From positions 1-64,000 of the forward strand of contig VXAA01003301.1 in NCBI GenBank assembly GCA_013399115.1: a stretch of DNA of 64,000 nt. The letters are read 5' to 3'. Source of the DNA: Anseranas semipalmata. Taxonomy: Eukaryota; Chordata; Aves; Anseriformes; Anseranatidae. The position numbers and the translations under genes were made by a program. Below the pieces are notes generated by a model that ran no database searches, was not told where the DNA came from, and saw nothing but the letters and a program-made list of their open reading frames with translations. Shown in pieces: positions 49,688 to 60,927 of this stretch. How positions within the stretch are numbered: the stretch's first letter is position 1; each line of letters begins with the position of its first letter.

Positions 49688-49765
49688 GTGGACTGCCAGT
49701 GTAGTCTCAGGCAAGTTACTTATTTTTTGTGCTTCAGCTACCCATTAACAACAAAGAAAGCAATC
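49688..49765 (+). repeat. MIR-like SINE fragment, sense
   Basis: CAGTGTAGTCTCAGGCAAGTTACTTATTTTTTGTGCTTCAGCTACCCATT follows the MIR core (GTGTGACCTTGGGCAAGTTACTTAACCTCTCTGTGCCTCAGTTTCCCCAT) with moderate divergence. It lies about 140 bases upstream of the first EMI exon. Confidence 0.55.
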
Positions 49766-50880
49766 ATTTCTACACCTCTACATCTATTTATATTGTATAA
49801 CAGAATTTTTCTTTGTAAATGTTTGTTGAGCACCAAGACAAAGAAGCCTTTCTAGATTGCAGTAATAACAGATCTTAAAATACCCACATTTCAGACCATA
49901 GAAACTGTGTCTCCAGTAATCAAAGGATTGTTTAACAAGGTTTTTAATCACCCATAGGTTCCACTTTATGGATAGATATTTCTACTCTTCTTCCCTTTCC
50001 CTCGAAATATTGTGAGTACATATAGACTGTGTTTTTGAGTGTACTTTGAGGTCAAAGACACACACAACCATAATGTGCCATAGCTCTGCCCTTGCCTGTG
50101 CCATTAGCTTTTTTTCCACCCCTCTCCCTAAAGGGAAGTCACCTATGAAACAACCAAACTGCTTATTGCAGCAGAGAATGTGGGAGTTGGCAAGCGTAAG
50201 GCCACTTTCTTTTAAAAGTAATTTCAGGTGGTTTCAAGAAACCTCAAACTGTTAAATCCAATTTCAAAAACATGAGTTGTACAAGCTACAGTAGAGAACA
50301 GAATTAAGCAGAAATTATTAACTGAATAATGGCTGAGGATGCATTTGTACAGGGAAATCATACCTCAGAACTATTGGCACTCTTTGAATTAGAAGTAGGT
50401 AGATAAAGGGGCAATTTTCAGAGATTTTTGGCAACGTCAGTCACCAAAAGCTATTACAGAAAAAAAAAAAAGTTCTCACATAATGAGAACATAGATCCTT
50501 GTATAGATTTATAAGGCATTAAATCAGAGAGATAAAATATTAGTTAGCTTTCTCAAGAAAGTTTATCAGCAGAATCCCATATAATCTGTAGTCATTATAT
50601 GCATTAAGGAGATGAAAAGTAGGTGAATAGAGAGATGATAGAGTTATACTAAACCACATAAAACTGTTTCAGGTAACAAACCTAACATTGAATATAAAGA
50701 ATTGCAGAAATCTCATCATACTGAATTTCCAACTAATTAGGTGTCAAAAAAGTGTCTTGTAATACAGTCAGCCATAAAAAAAGACAACCTCATACCTATG
50801 ACCTAAATTAACTATCATCAGGAAAATGATCTTGGAGACTTTGTGATTAGATCTTTGAATATGCCAATTTGTTAATTTAG

Positions 50881-51078
50881 CTAATCCAAAATACCAAATC
50901 AAATATTTGCAATTATTAGGGAAGGACTAAGAACAAGACACAGAAATCACCATTTTCTGACTACATCAGTTCCTTGTTGCTAATCCAAAATACCAAATCA
51001 AATATTTGCAATTATTAGGGAAGGACTAAGAACAAGACACAGAAATCACCATTTTCTGACTACATCAGTTCCTTGTTG
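50881..51078. repeat. Perfect 99-bp tandem duplication
   Basis: Bases 50881-50979 and 50980-51078 are identical over all 99 positions by direct reading (unit begins CTAATCCAAAATACCAAATC, ends TTCCTTGTTG). A further CT follows. The unit is not a repeat family that I recognise. Perfect identity in non-coding DNA means a very recent event or an assembly artefact. Confidence 0.95.
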
Positions 51079-53289
51079 CTATATATGAATTTATGATTAG
51101 CACACATTTTAAATACAGGATGCAGTTTTGTCCCTACATCCTAAAAAGAGATGAAAAGAAAGATACAAATAGAAGATGAAGAGGAGGCTGAAAGAGATAA
51201 AAGTACTAGAAAGGTTCTCTGTGAGGAGATATGAAATAGACCCTGCCTCTTCAAGTTAGAAAAGAGCTGGCCTGAGGGATGGGAAGTCATGAAGGTCATT
51301 ATTCATTTTGTCATAACAAGGCCAAGAGGCATCAAAACAAAACAGTCAGGTTTAAACCTAACACCACCAACAATAACAAAAAAAAGCAGGGTGGGGAGGG
51401 AAAGAGGGAGTCCCACAAACATAGACTATGCTAGATTTGGGGGTTTAGGAAGCCAAATTGGATTTTAAAAAGCTATTATTTCATGAAAGAAAACATCATT
51501 GTAATTTTTTGTTTGTTTTTTAAACATAAAAATGAAGTTATAACCTCTGGCTCCAGAAGTCCCTCAGCTGCAGATTGGTAGGCATGCTGAAGAAAGTATT
51601 ATTGCATTTCTGCTAATGGAACAAATGTCTGTCTAGTCTAACAGATTTTTTTTTTTTTTTTTAAACTTAGTTCAGCTATTCTTATGGTCATACCATTATC
51701 CCCTTGTCCATGCTGAAACATATTTTTGACTTACCTAGTTAGTGACCATACATTGTTTCAGTTGCACAGCTGGTGAACTTGCAAGTACTTCCAGACTAAT
51801 ATTTGCATATCAGACCTGAAAGTTTAGCTTCCAGTGTCATGCTTTGCTGCTAACCTTTGCTTCTAGTTGTTGTAGTTCTGTTAATGTTTCACAAACCAGT
51901 AAAAAAATATACATTTACAGTACCCAGCTGGTCTTGAAATCACTGTCTTGCTCTGGGCTGCTCACAGTGGAAATCAAAATATAGCTAAGACTAGATTATT
52001 CCATTTAGTTTTATGGCATTTGTACAGATTTACACAAGAACCACACTAAAACAAAATAGTATCAGAGCCTATCTTTAATTGATCTCTTTTGTCTTCCAAG
52101 ATCCTACCAGTGCACTGACGCCAGATTCAGTAGCCCTGTATTTGGAAAATGATTCCTGAGAAAACAGTAGGATAACCTAGGAAGTAAGATGCTAAGTAAG
52201 GCCAACAGGCCGAGCCTCTCAGTATTTTTGCTGCCAATTGTGGTGCTCCCTCACACAACCCAGGTTGTTTAATTGGTGAACAATGTGCTTCACATAAAAA
52301 GGATTTTTGTTGTATCTTTTTGATCTTATTTCACCCACTAACTCTCCACTTCCTTGAAAGTTTTCATTAGGATATTTCTTTTTAATTGGATATAAAGAAG
52401 CTGTGCTTTTGTTTTATGCTTCCTTTATGTTCCATTTCCTCTGGTTATAGACTTTTGCCTGCATGTGTAAGTTAGAGACTGCATGAATAAATATTTGTCA
52501 AAAATTAAAGATAACTCTTAACCATAAGCTTAGAGATCAGGTACTCTTCTCACTGCCTCTGTGGATGTCAGGAGAGCAACTCTGAGAAACATAAAGTTGG
52601 CAGAATCAAAAGGAGACAACCCTTTTTAAGTTTAACAAAGGGATCATAAAGTCACACCACCACTCTGGTTAGGGCCTATGGGTTCTACACAGTCTCCTAC
52701 AGGTTGAGAACACAGAACACAAAGACTAGTAGTAGTAGTAACTAAATCATAATGATATTTGTAGTTAAATACCATCAGCAGTTAGCCAGAAAAGCAGCTG
52801 GTAGCTTCATCCCTTCTAGCACACCTCCGCAGCAGCAACAGAAGAGAGGGACCCCATCATGCCAAGCACTCTGTAGGAGCAGTACATGGCAATGCGCTTA
52901 TCTCCCTTACAAACATGACCAGGAAGACATCTCTTCTATGGGGCTTGCTTGCTGAGTATCATCAAGCAGAAAGATCAGAACTTCTACCAGAAGGTGAGCC
53001 AGGAGCTAGGTGGCAGGGTTGTTGAACAAGTACACAGGCTAGGCATTAATCACAAACACCACACATTACCACAGCACCAGAGACAAGCATGCAGAGCAAT
53101 CGGATTAGAGCAACACAGCAAGTATGAGGCAAAGGCCAGGTAACAAGCCTGGTTGATGATCCAAAAGCACTGATATAGACAGGCACCCCTACAAGGATAG
53201 TGGGCTCAAGCTTGGGCTTAAATGAAGTCCCTGGCCCATGTGTGTGGGTGGAGGCTTCAGGTGAGGCTGCTCAGGGCCATCAAGGCTTG

Positions 53290-54073
53290 TATAGAAACCC
53301 CAGTGCCCTGCCACTGAGCTCCTTTCTCACTACAGTTCTCTTCAGTGTTTTTATAAATAATCTGGATGCAGGACTTGAATGTGTACTAAGTTTGCAGATG
53401 ATGCTAAATTAGGAGGAGCTGTTGACTCCCTTGAGGGTAGAGAGGCCTTGCAGACAGATCTTGACAAGTTAGAGCACTGGGCAATCACCAACTGCAAGTT
53501 GACAAGTGAGGGAAGTGATTGTCCCACTCTGCTCTGTGCTGGTGAGGCCTCACCTTGAGTACCATGTACAGTTTTGGGCTCCACAAATATAAGAGGGACA
53601 TAAAACTATTAGAGAGTGTCCAAAGGAGGGCTACAAAGATGGTGAAGAGTCTAGAGGGCAAGATGTATGAGGAGAGGCTGAAGTCACTTGGTTTGTTCAG
53701 CCTAGAGAAGAGGAGATTGAGGGGAGACCTCATGATGGTCTACAGCTTCCTCATGAGGGGAGCGAAGGGGCAGGTGCTGATCTCTTCTCTCTGGTGACCA
53801 GTGAGAGGGCCTGAGGGAATGGCATGAAGCTACGTCAGGGGAGGTTCAGGTTGGATATTAGGAAAAGGTTCTTCACTGAGAGGGTGGTTGGGCACTGGAA
53901 CAGGTTCCCCATGGAAGTGGTCATGGCACCAAGCCTGCTGGACTTCAAGAAGAGTTTGGACAACACTCTCAGAAACATGGTTTGATTTTTGGGTGGTCCT
54001 GTGTGGACCACACAGGAGCTGGACACAATGATCTTGTGGGTCCCTTCCAACTCAGGATGTTCTATGATTCTAT
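53290..54073 (+). mobile_element. CR1 LINE 3' portion, sense, internally deleted
   Basis: The plus strand gives damaged CR1 ORF2: [13 protein letters not shown] and LQMML-like residues, then after a deletion near 53515, [21 protein letters not shown] and [21 protein letters not shown]. The 3' UTR follows, ending in GGGTCCCTTCCAACTCAGG and the octamers TTCTATGATTCTAT at 54060-54073. It carries frameshifts and stops, so it is inactive. Confidence 0.92.
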
Positions 54074-55506
54074 ACAGGCAAAAGACCTCCTCCATTTCAT
54101 AGCTGTAGTAAGGGTTCTGCATATTCATACCTGAGATTAAAAAACATAATTTTCTCTGAAGTGCAGCACTGAGATTTAAATTAGAACAAACAAAACAAAA
54201 ACAGAAAAACAGAAATCTATCAACATATGAATGTCATGCTAAACATTTCTTAGCAGATGCACAAAGTGATGCTGGGCCAGACTGACAGTGGTCTATTCAG
54301 GAGGAGCTCTGACTAAAAGTGGTGGTTTGCTTATGATTCACTTAGGATTTCAACTTGGTGTAGAGAATGTAAATGTCTAAATTCCTGAATAACTTTCAGC
54401 AATTAACTGATAGCATATAAAGTCTGATCAGAAGACATCTGAAGTGATAACAGCACCTCAGTTCAGTATCACCCCTCTTTTACTGTAGCAAGTTAGCTGT
54501 CTAGAAAGTGAGGAACTAAGAGCAAACAGCAGCTAGGTGTCTTACCACGTCAGCAAATAAAAGAACCCCAAAATAGGACTCAGATTTTAAAATCTGGGCA
54601 GAAGTGGATCATCTCAAACTACAATGAGCCAATGTTGTGGTTAGGACTTGAGCTCCTGGTTCCCTCACCTGTGCTCTACCCTCACATACAGACCTGACAG
54701 CTCACCAGAGAAAGGGATTAAGCAGAGGAAATACAGCAATGTTGTCAGTGTTGGTCTTTTATGCAGTGCACACTGGGGAGGTACAGGTTTTGGTAATTGG
54801 ATTCCATTTCACATCTAAGCAAATGTGATCAATGAAAAGATAAAACAATGAAAATAGACATAAAAAGCAGCTGTGAAATACATGAAAGCCCTGGATACAG
54901 AGAGGTCAGTTAAAAAAAATCTACTTGTTAAAATTCATAATGTAAATCCAATAATTATCATTACTATTGAGAGTGGCTAACTTCAAGGCAACAGCTACTG
55001 GAACATGCCCATTTGGAGATGCCCTCCAAGGAAAAATCAGTACTGTACATTCCAAACTTATGAGTTAAAGACTGCTGTTTGTTTTTAAAGATAGTCTGAA
55101 CTCAGTCTCTGATTTCTACCAAAAATTTAACTTATCTTGAACAGATTGTTTCTATTTAAAATATTTAATTCATTCTTAAGCTATGTGAGTACAATGTCTG
55201 TAGCTGTTGTTCTCACATGGCCCAGCAATCTTTGATCAGGCTAAATTGGAGGAAATATTCACAGCAAAAGAGCCCCTGGTGTGACTCATAATTAGATTTA
55301 TGCTACCAATGAAATAAGCTCATTAAGAGATGTTAAGAATGTAAATATAATTTTGAAATCAAATTGTCTGAAAAAATGTAGATTTGAAAATAGAAGATGA
55401 AACATGGCAAAAGAACTATGACAGGCTGTGTTAATGCAAAGGCAGAACAGAAGACAACTGTTTTGCATAACAGGAACTTAAACCTGAAAATCTTCTTTAC
55501 CCTCCA

Positions 55507-55556
55507 TGGAATCACAGAATCACAGAATCATTTAGGTTGGAAGAGACCTTCAAGAT
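55507..55556 (-). mobile_element. CR1 3' tail fragment, antisense
   Basis: GGAATCACAGAATCACAGAATCATTTAGGTTGGAAGAGACCTTCAAGATC is the antisense 3' UTR end of an avian CR1, including the terminal octamers. Only the tail is present. Confidence 0.85.
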
Positions 55557-55613
55557 CCAGATCAGCAACACAGGCTTCTGACATGTAGATTTTGTTGAGA
55601 GCTGCAGGAGCCT

Positions 55614-55633
55614 CTTTTTTTTTTTTTTTTTTT
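55614..55633. repeat. Poly-T run
   Basis: About 20 T bases soon after the CR1 tail; low-complexity sequence. Confidence 0.8.
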
Positions 55634-57049
55634 CTTGCATTAAACCTGATTTCAATCAGGAAAGCTGTCCTCACAATGTACAACAGAAATCCAGCCTGGA
55701 GAGAGTGCAAGTCCTTGACTGGCATGAAGCCCATGTGACAGATTTCATCCTTCTCTTGCATGTACTGGCTAGCAAAACTCCCTCGTAGCAAGGTGTGGAA
55801 GAATACCTTTGAGTCCTCAGACTTTTGACATAGCCTCTTTCCTCGTGATATTTGCAGCAGTATTTCCAGCTCAGATAAAAATATTGCTGCCCCAAATCTA
55901 CATCAAGTGCCGTTTGATCCTATCTGAGAAGTTGGGCATAGTATGAAGAGCAACATTTTTTTTTCTTTTGCAAGCAATAAGCATGCCTATTCTACAACTC
56001 TAGCTGGCCTGAATCCCGGGGGTTTTATGAACATTGCAAATTCAAAGTCTGTGTAGATAACAACCTCTGGAGCCTTTATGCACAGCTGGAGCAAAATACC
56101 TACAACTGACAATGCTAATGGAATCTAGATGGTGCCTTTAAGCCTCTCCTTACCTTTTGGGATCTTCAATGTCCTGTAAGGCTCATTTGGATCTTGTGTT
56201 AATACCCTATTGGACAAGTTCTCTTCTCTTTTGCTTACAGCAGTCCTATTTCTATTTCAACAGAGAAAATATTCCTGTGAGGCATTTCTTCATTTTCACA
56301 ACTGGTCAGAAAATAGGATGCAGCTTGGAGGTAACTGTGAAATAGAAGTTTTTTTCAGAGCAATTGTAAGCAAGGGCTGCCCACACCTTGTTTCTTCCAT
56401 GGCAAGAAGCCCCATGCCCTGTCTACACAAAAATGTATTAGTACATTTCTTTCTGTCAGCTGGGAAAAAAATAAAATAAAATAAAAAAAGCTTATTTCTG
56501 AAAATATAGGACAAATTATTGGAGTATTTCCCTGTTTAGCTGACTCATCCTTGGTGATTGACATGAGTCTCATGCTATGAAGCTATACAGCATGAATTAC
56601 TGGGCAACATTTTGCAACTTCAATGGGATGCGATTCCTAGCAAAGAACAACTGCCTTGTCTGTGTAATGAAACCACAGTCTGTGGAAGTCAGCCCTTTGG
56701 TGCATAGCTAAGAGACGAATGATAGGTAATGTCTCAGTAGTAGTTATTCACTTATTTTTGTTTAAGCTTTCATAACTGGCAAATACAGTTTCTTAATTTA
56801 CTAGACAGATTTCTGAAGCTCGACTTGACAGTATATGATGAAAAATACCGCAGCTGGTTTGAAGCAGCTGTACAGCCATGTGATTTTACACATATTCCTG
56901 GGTCCTGTTTCAGGGGACAGATAATCCAGTCTTCCTGCAAACAAGAGCCCTTAAACTCATTACTGCTTCTATGGCGTCATGCCAGAGCTCTTAAAACCCT
57001 CGCAGAGCGGTTTAATTTGCAATTAGCAAAGCTTATACTCCGCTTCACC

Positions 57050-57440
57050 ACCTCTTCGGTAGCAGCCCAGGAGCCCTGTACGAGCTGCCCACTCTTGCCA
57101 GGAGGAGCCAAGGCCTCCCCCTCCCCAGAGCGCAGCCGGCCGCCCGCGTGAGCCGGGCGGCGGCGTGAGGCGAGGCGAGGCGGGCAGCGCTACCGGGCGG
57201 GGCCGGCAGGTGGCGGCCGTTGCCCGCAGAGGCGGCAGAGCTGTCGGCGACCGTCAAGGCCTTTGTCGCGCCGCGAGGCTGGGTGGTGGTGGCAGGGAGG
57301 GGCGGCTCGGTGCCGGCGGATAGCCGGCGGCTCAGGACCGCCGAGGGGGCGGTTTGTGGCAGTGTAAATTTGGGTGCAGCCCGGAGCGGAGCTTCGCCGC
57401 TTCATACGGCCCGTTGGCACCAGCGGACAGAGAGAGCCCC
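57050..57440. promoter_or_regulatory. CpG island, probable promoter of an unidentified transcript
   Basis: This is the only strongly CpG-rich, GC-rich block in an AT-rich window. It is dense in CG dinucleotides from about 57130 to 57420 and contains a classical GC box (GGGCGGGGCC at about 57195-57204). Such islands usually mark promoters of broadly expressed genes. No convincing ATG-started protein is seen on either strand. On the plus strand, a strong splice donor (AAAAGG followed by GTAAGT) lies at 57697. A plus-strand first exon ending at 57696 is therefore possible. In mammals SNCA lies head-to-head with MMRN1, so its first, non-coding exon is a candidate. However, I did not find the SNCA coding exon in the window. 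Confidence 0.6.
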
Positions 57441-58317
57441 GCCGGCCTCTGCTGAGCTCCCGAGACTGATGAGGGAGAGCAGAGGGCCTATGGACAGAAA
57501 AGTGACAAAAGAAGAAAAAATTGTGTTCGGTTTTCCAAATTAGTTGATGAGGATATGCTAGCTTGCTGGTAAAATTATCCAGTCTATGGCAGGATTGCTC
57601 TGAATGTATTTGCAGTCAGCGGAAATATTTCCATTGAACTTCAGCAGGCTTTGAACCAGTCCTCTTGACACTGTGGTACATGATGTTGGTAAAAGGGTAA
57701 GTACAATTTACACTATCATTGAAAAATGATAATTTCCTGAGGGTGAGAGGGTGAGTTGAAGTTACGAGACTGCAGTGATCCCTTCCACAGCACGTTGCCA
57801 GTTTAAACTGTTCTTTGGGTAACTGAACAGGAACAAAACCAAAAACTGCGGGCTAGAGATCATCAAGTGTAGCTGTACACGATCACTTCCATTTGCTTGT
57901 AAACACAGATCATACTTTAAAACAATCCAAGTGGTCCTAAAGCCACACAAAAGGAACTCCAGTGGCAGTCAGGACACAAAGGGTAGAGATTTCATTATAT
58001 CCCTTTCATATTGTATCTGAACATAAGTTATCTTTATCCATCAGTTAATTAGATTGCCTGGCTTTTAATAGAAATGTTATTGAATCAGCACAGCTGAACA
58101 TCACTGAATCATGAAAATGAGATTATTATGTTGCTGAAGGAATACAACAGGACCCAGAGCTGGAGACATTGTTAAAGCCAGTGCATGGCTTGGTGGCTGT
58201 GCCTCATTCAGATTATATGCATTTGATGGGTATTTTGTAGAACAGTTTATGACATATGAATCCCAATGCTACACCTGTTTTCATTTAGTCTTGTCCTTCA
58301 CACCTAGGCAAGGAGGA

Positions 58318-58764
58318 TGTAGAAAGATGCTATGAGCATCTGGAGGAGGTGCCTTGGAAGGAGAGGCTAAGGAACTGGGGCTTGTTCAGCTTGAGAAAGG
58401 AAGGGCTTCAGGGGTACCTAACAGCAGCTCTCCCCACCCCAAGGACCTACAGGGAGCTTATTGAGAAGTTGGAGATAGAGCAATATATGGCAGGAGAATG
58501 AGGTGACGCACACAAATTGAAACAAGAGACAGTCGGACTGAGTATAAGAAACTTGTTCCCCACAAGGACACCCAGGCACTGGAGAAGGGCCCAGAGATTG
58601 TGCAGTCACCAGCCTTGAACTGGTGAGCCTTGGAGCACAAGAGCCAACTGGATCTGGCTGTGAGCAACCTGATCTATCTCACACCTGGCCCTGCTGTGAG
58701 CAGGAGGTTGGACTAGAGACCTCCCAAGGTCCTTTCCAACCTGACTGATCCTATGATTCTGTGA
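58318..58764 (+). mobile_element. CR1 LINE 3' end, sense, degraded
   Basis: GAGAGGCTAAGGAACTGGGGCTTGTTCAGC, AACTTGTTCCCCACAAGG, then GGTTGGACTAGAGACCTCCC and TCCTATGATTCTGTGA are the end of CR1 ORF2 and its 3' UTR with the final octamers. Many indels are present; coding capacity is gone. Confidence 0.85.
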
Positions 58765-59101
58765 ACCTATGCTCTTTGCTTATATATAAATATATTTTAG
58801 GTGATATGTTTGTTTTTCTGAATAGAGTAGTTTAAGAGCATTCATATAGAAAAACATATACTGACACTCTGTGGAAGAAATCAATCTTTTTTTTATTTTT
58901 TTAAGCTAGGACCTTCCCTGTATAAGTGTTACACAGAGACCCTGAATTTAGGTTGTATAAAAGTACATTGCTGTGATGTATTTTCAGCTTAAGTATCCTG
59001 TCAAGTTTTGGTGAGGAGAGATAATGTTAGATAATGTTGATTGACATAATGTAAACACTCAGATTAAAAGGATAGAAAGCACCCTTGCAGGCTCTTTGTT
59101 G

Positions 59102-59117
59102 TTTTTTTTTTTTTTTT
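59102..59117. repeat. Poly-T run
   Basis: Sixteen T bases, low-complexity. Confidence 0.8.
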
Positions 59118-59212
59118 GCTGTTGCATGGAAGACCAGATTTTGGCTTCCGCAACTTCTTTTGAACTCCACTAGGTGACTACGGAGACCTCTCACCTTTTC
59201 GATTCTAGCGGT

Positions 59213-59857
59213 ATTGACATGAGCTGGCAATGTGCGCTTGCAGCCCAGAAGGCCAATCATATCCTTTTGGCTGCATCAAAAGAAGTATGGCCAATAGGTT
59301 GAAGGAGCTGATTCTCCCCCTCTTGGTGAGACCCCACCTGGAGTACTGCATTCAGCTCTGGGGCCCCAGTACAAGTGAGACATGGATCTGTTGGAGTGAG
59401 TCCAGGGCAGGGCCATGAAGATGATCAAAGGGCTGGAACACCTCTCTTATGAAGACAGGCTGAGGGAGTTGGGGTTGTTTAGCCTAGAAAAAAGGCTTTA
59501 GGAGAACTTATGGTGGCCTTCCGGTCCATAAAAGGGGCTTACAGGCAAGATGGGGAGAGTCTCTACCAGAGAGTGTACTGACAGGACAAGGGATAATGGT
59601 TTTAAACTGAAAGAGAGTAGATTTAGATTAGATATTAGGAAGAAATTCTTGACTCTGAGGGTGGTGAGGCACTGGAACAGGTTGCCCAGAGAAGCTGTGG
59701 ATGCCCCATCCCTGGAAGTGTTCAAGGCCAGGCTGGATGGGGCTTTGGGCAACCTGGTCTAGTGGAAGGTGTCCCTGCCCATGGCAGGGGGGTTGGAACT
59801 AGATAATCTTTAAAATCCCCTCCAACCCTAGCCATTCGGTGATTCTATGATTCTATA
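59213..59857 (+). mobile_element. CR1 LINE 3' end, sense, well preserved
   Basis: The plus strand encodes the end of CR1 ORF2 in pieces: [15 protein letters not shown], then frameshifts, then [20 protein letters not shown] and VVRHWNRLPREAVDAPSLE. The 3' UTR ends GGTGATTCTATGATTCTATA. It belongs to the same CR1 type as the copies at 9.7-10.3 kb and is 5'-truncated. Confidence 0.93.
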
Positions 59858-60907
59858 TCAAATTCTGTTATCTTTAAATGAACATAAGACATCTTTCTGA
59901 AATACAAGCTCTACTCCAAACAGAAGTTATAAACCTGAATCAAAACTGGTTAATTTTCTATGTTTTCTGCTCAGCGTCCTTAGTTCTGAAATGTACGAAT
60001 CTACTAATCTCAGCTGAAATGAAAATTCGGTACTCACTAGGAACTGACCATAAATTAAAATCAGATTGGGAAATCTGCTTTACATGCTGATTGGAATGAC
60101 AAACCTGGACAGCATCAGAAAAGTGCATTTTTGATATGCAATATAGCATAGTAAGTGGTGGTAAAATATGTTATAGGATATGCTTTTTGGCCCTGAGAAA
60201 CAGTTGACTTGTTGACACTGAAGTATCAGCTGGGGGGAGTCATACCATTTGTTCCATGTTTTTTGCAGGATTCAGGGTCCTGACATTTTGTCCTGGCTAT
60301 TACAAAATACAAATTCTATTCTCAATATTCATTTCCTTTTTTTTGTATGTACAGTGCTGAACCTTGGACTGTGAATAGCCTCTTTGTCTCATCCAAGTTT
60401 TTATTTACTGTTGTGACCAATTGTGTGTCCTGTCTTGTGCTGCAAAAATTAATTCACAATTTCCACTTAGCTAGCACTTCACCAATCAGTTCTAGAATTA
60501 AAAAAGCTGTCTTGTTGCACACCACAACAGCTCTTTTAGACCATATTTCACAGTGTTTGAAGCCCCTCAAAATAATCAAACTTTCACACAGATGGAATTT
60601 AAGCTTTTGAGAAAATAACCATTAGTCTGGTTTGAGAATCATCCAGTAAAACGCATTTTGAAAATCCAGTCAAACCGCTCTTTTAAAGTGTCTTAATTCT
60701 TCATTTTCCCTCTGGAATATAAATTTAATTTCCATCATCTACTTGGCCCAGAGTACAAAATTCATTAAGCTAATTCTAGTCTAGTTTACTGACACTGCTT
60801 CTCAGGACCTTCAGTGGTACTGTTTTTTGCTGTTTTGTTAGTCCTTTTCTAATCTACCGAAAAAGAGATTGCAGTATGTCAGTAATGACTTCACTCTGAG
60901 AAATGCT

Positions 60908-60927
60908 CACACACACACACACACACA
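60908..60927. repeat. (AC)n microsatellite
   Basis: About ten uninterrupted CA units. Confidence 0.9.

Larger units (their letters stand above)
49551..57049 (-). other. Upstream MMRN1 intron or flank; no coding exon found
   Basis: The EMI exon at 49550 needs an upstream exon ending with two codon bases. No minus-strand frame here looks like the Ser/Thr-rich N-terminus of MMRN1. Contents are a MIR fragment, a 99-bp tandem duplication, one CR1 body and one CR1 tail. Sequence from 52750 to 53290 is more GC-rich and may be an unrecognised repeat. The rest is AT-rich. Confidence 0.55.
57441..59212. other. Sequence downstream of the CpG island, no gene seen
   Basis: It contains the candidate plus-strand donor at 57697 and a CR1 fragment (58318-58764, listed separately). 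No conserved coding exon is recognised on either strand. Confidence 0.5.

Noticed and set aside
57220..57543. 107-codon plus-strand frame across the CpG island
   Set aside because: It has no ATG start, its composition is Ala/Gly/Arg-rich as expected from GC-rich DNA, and it has no known domain.
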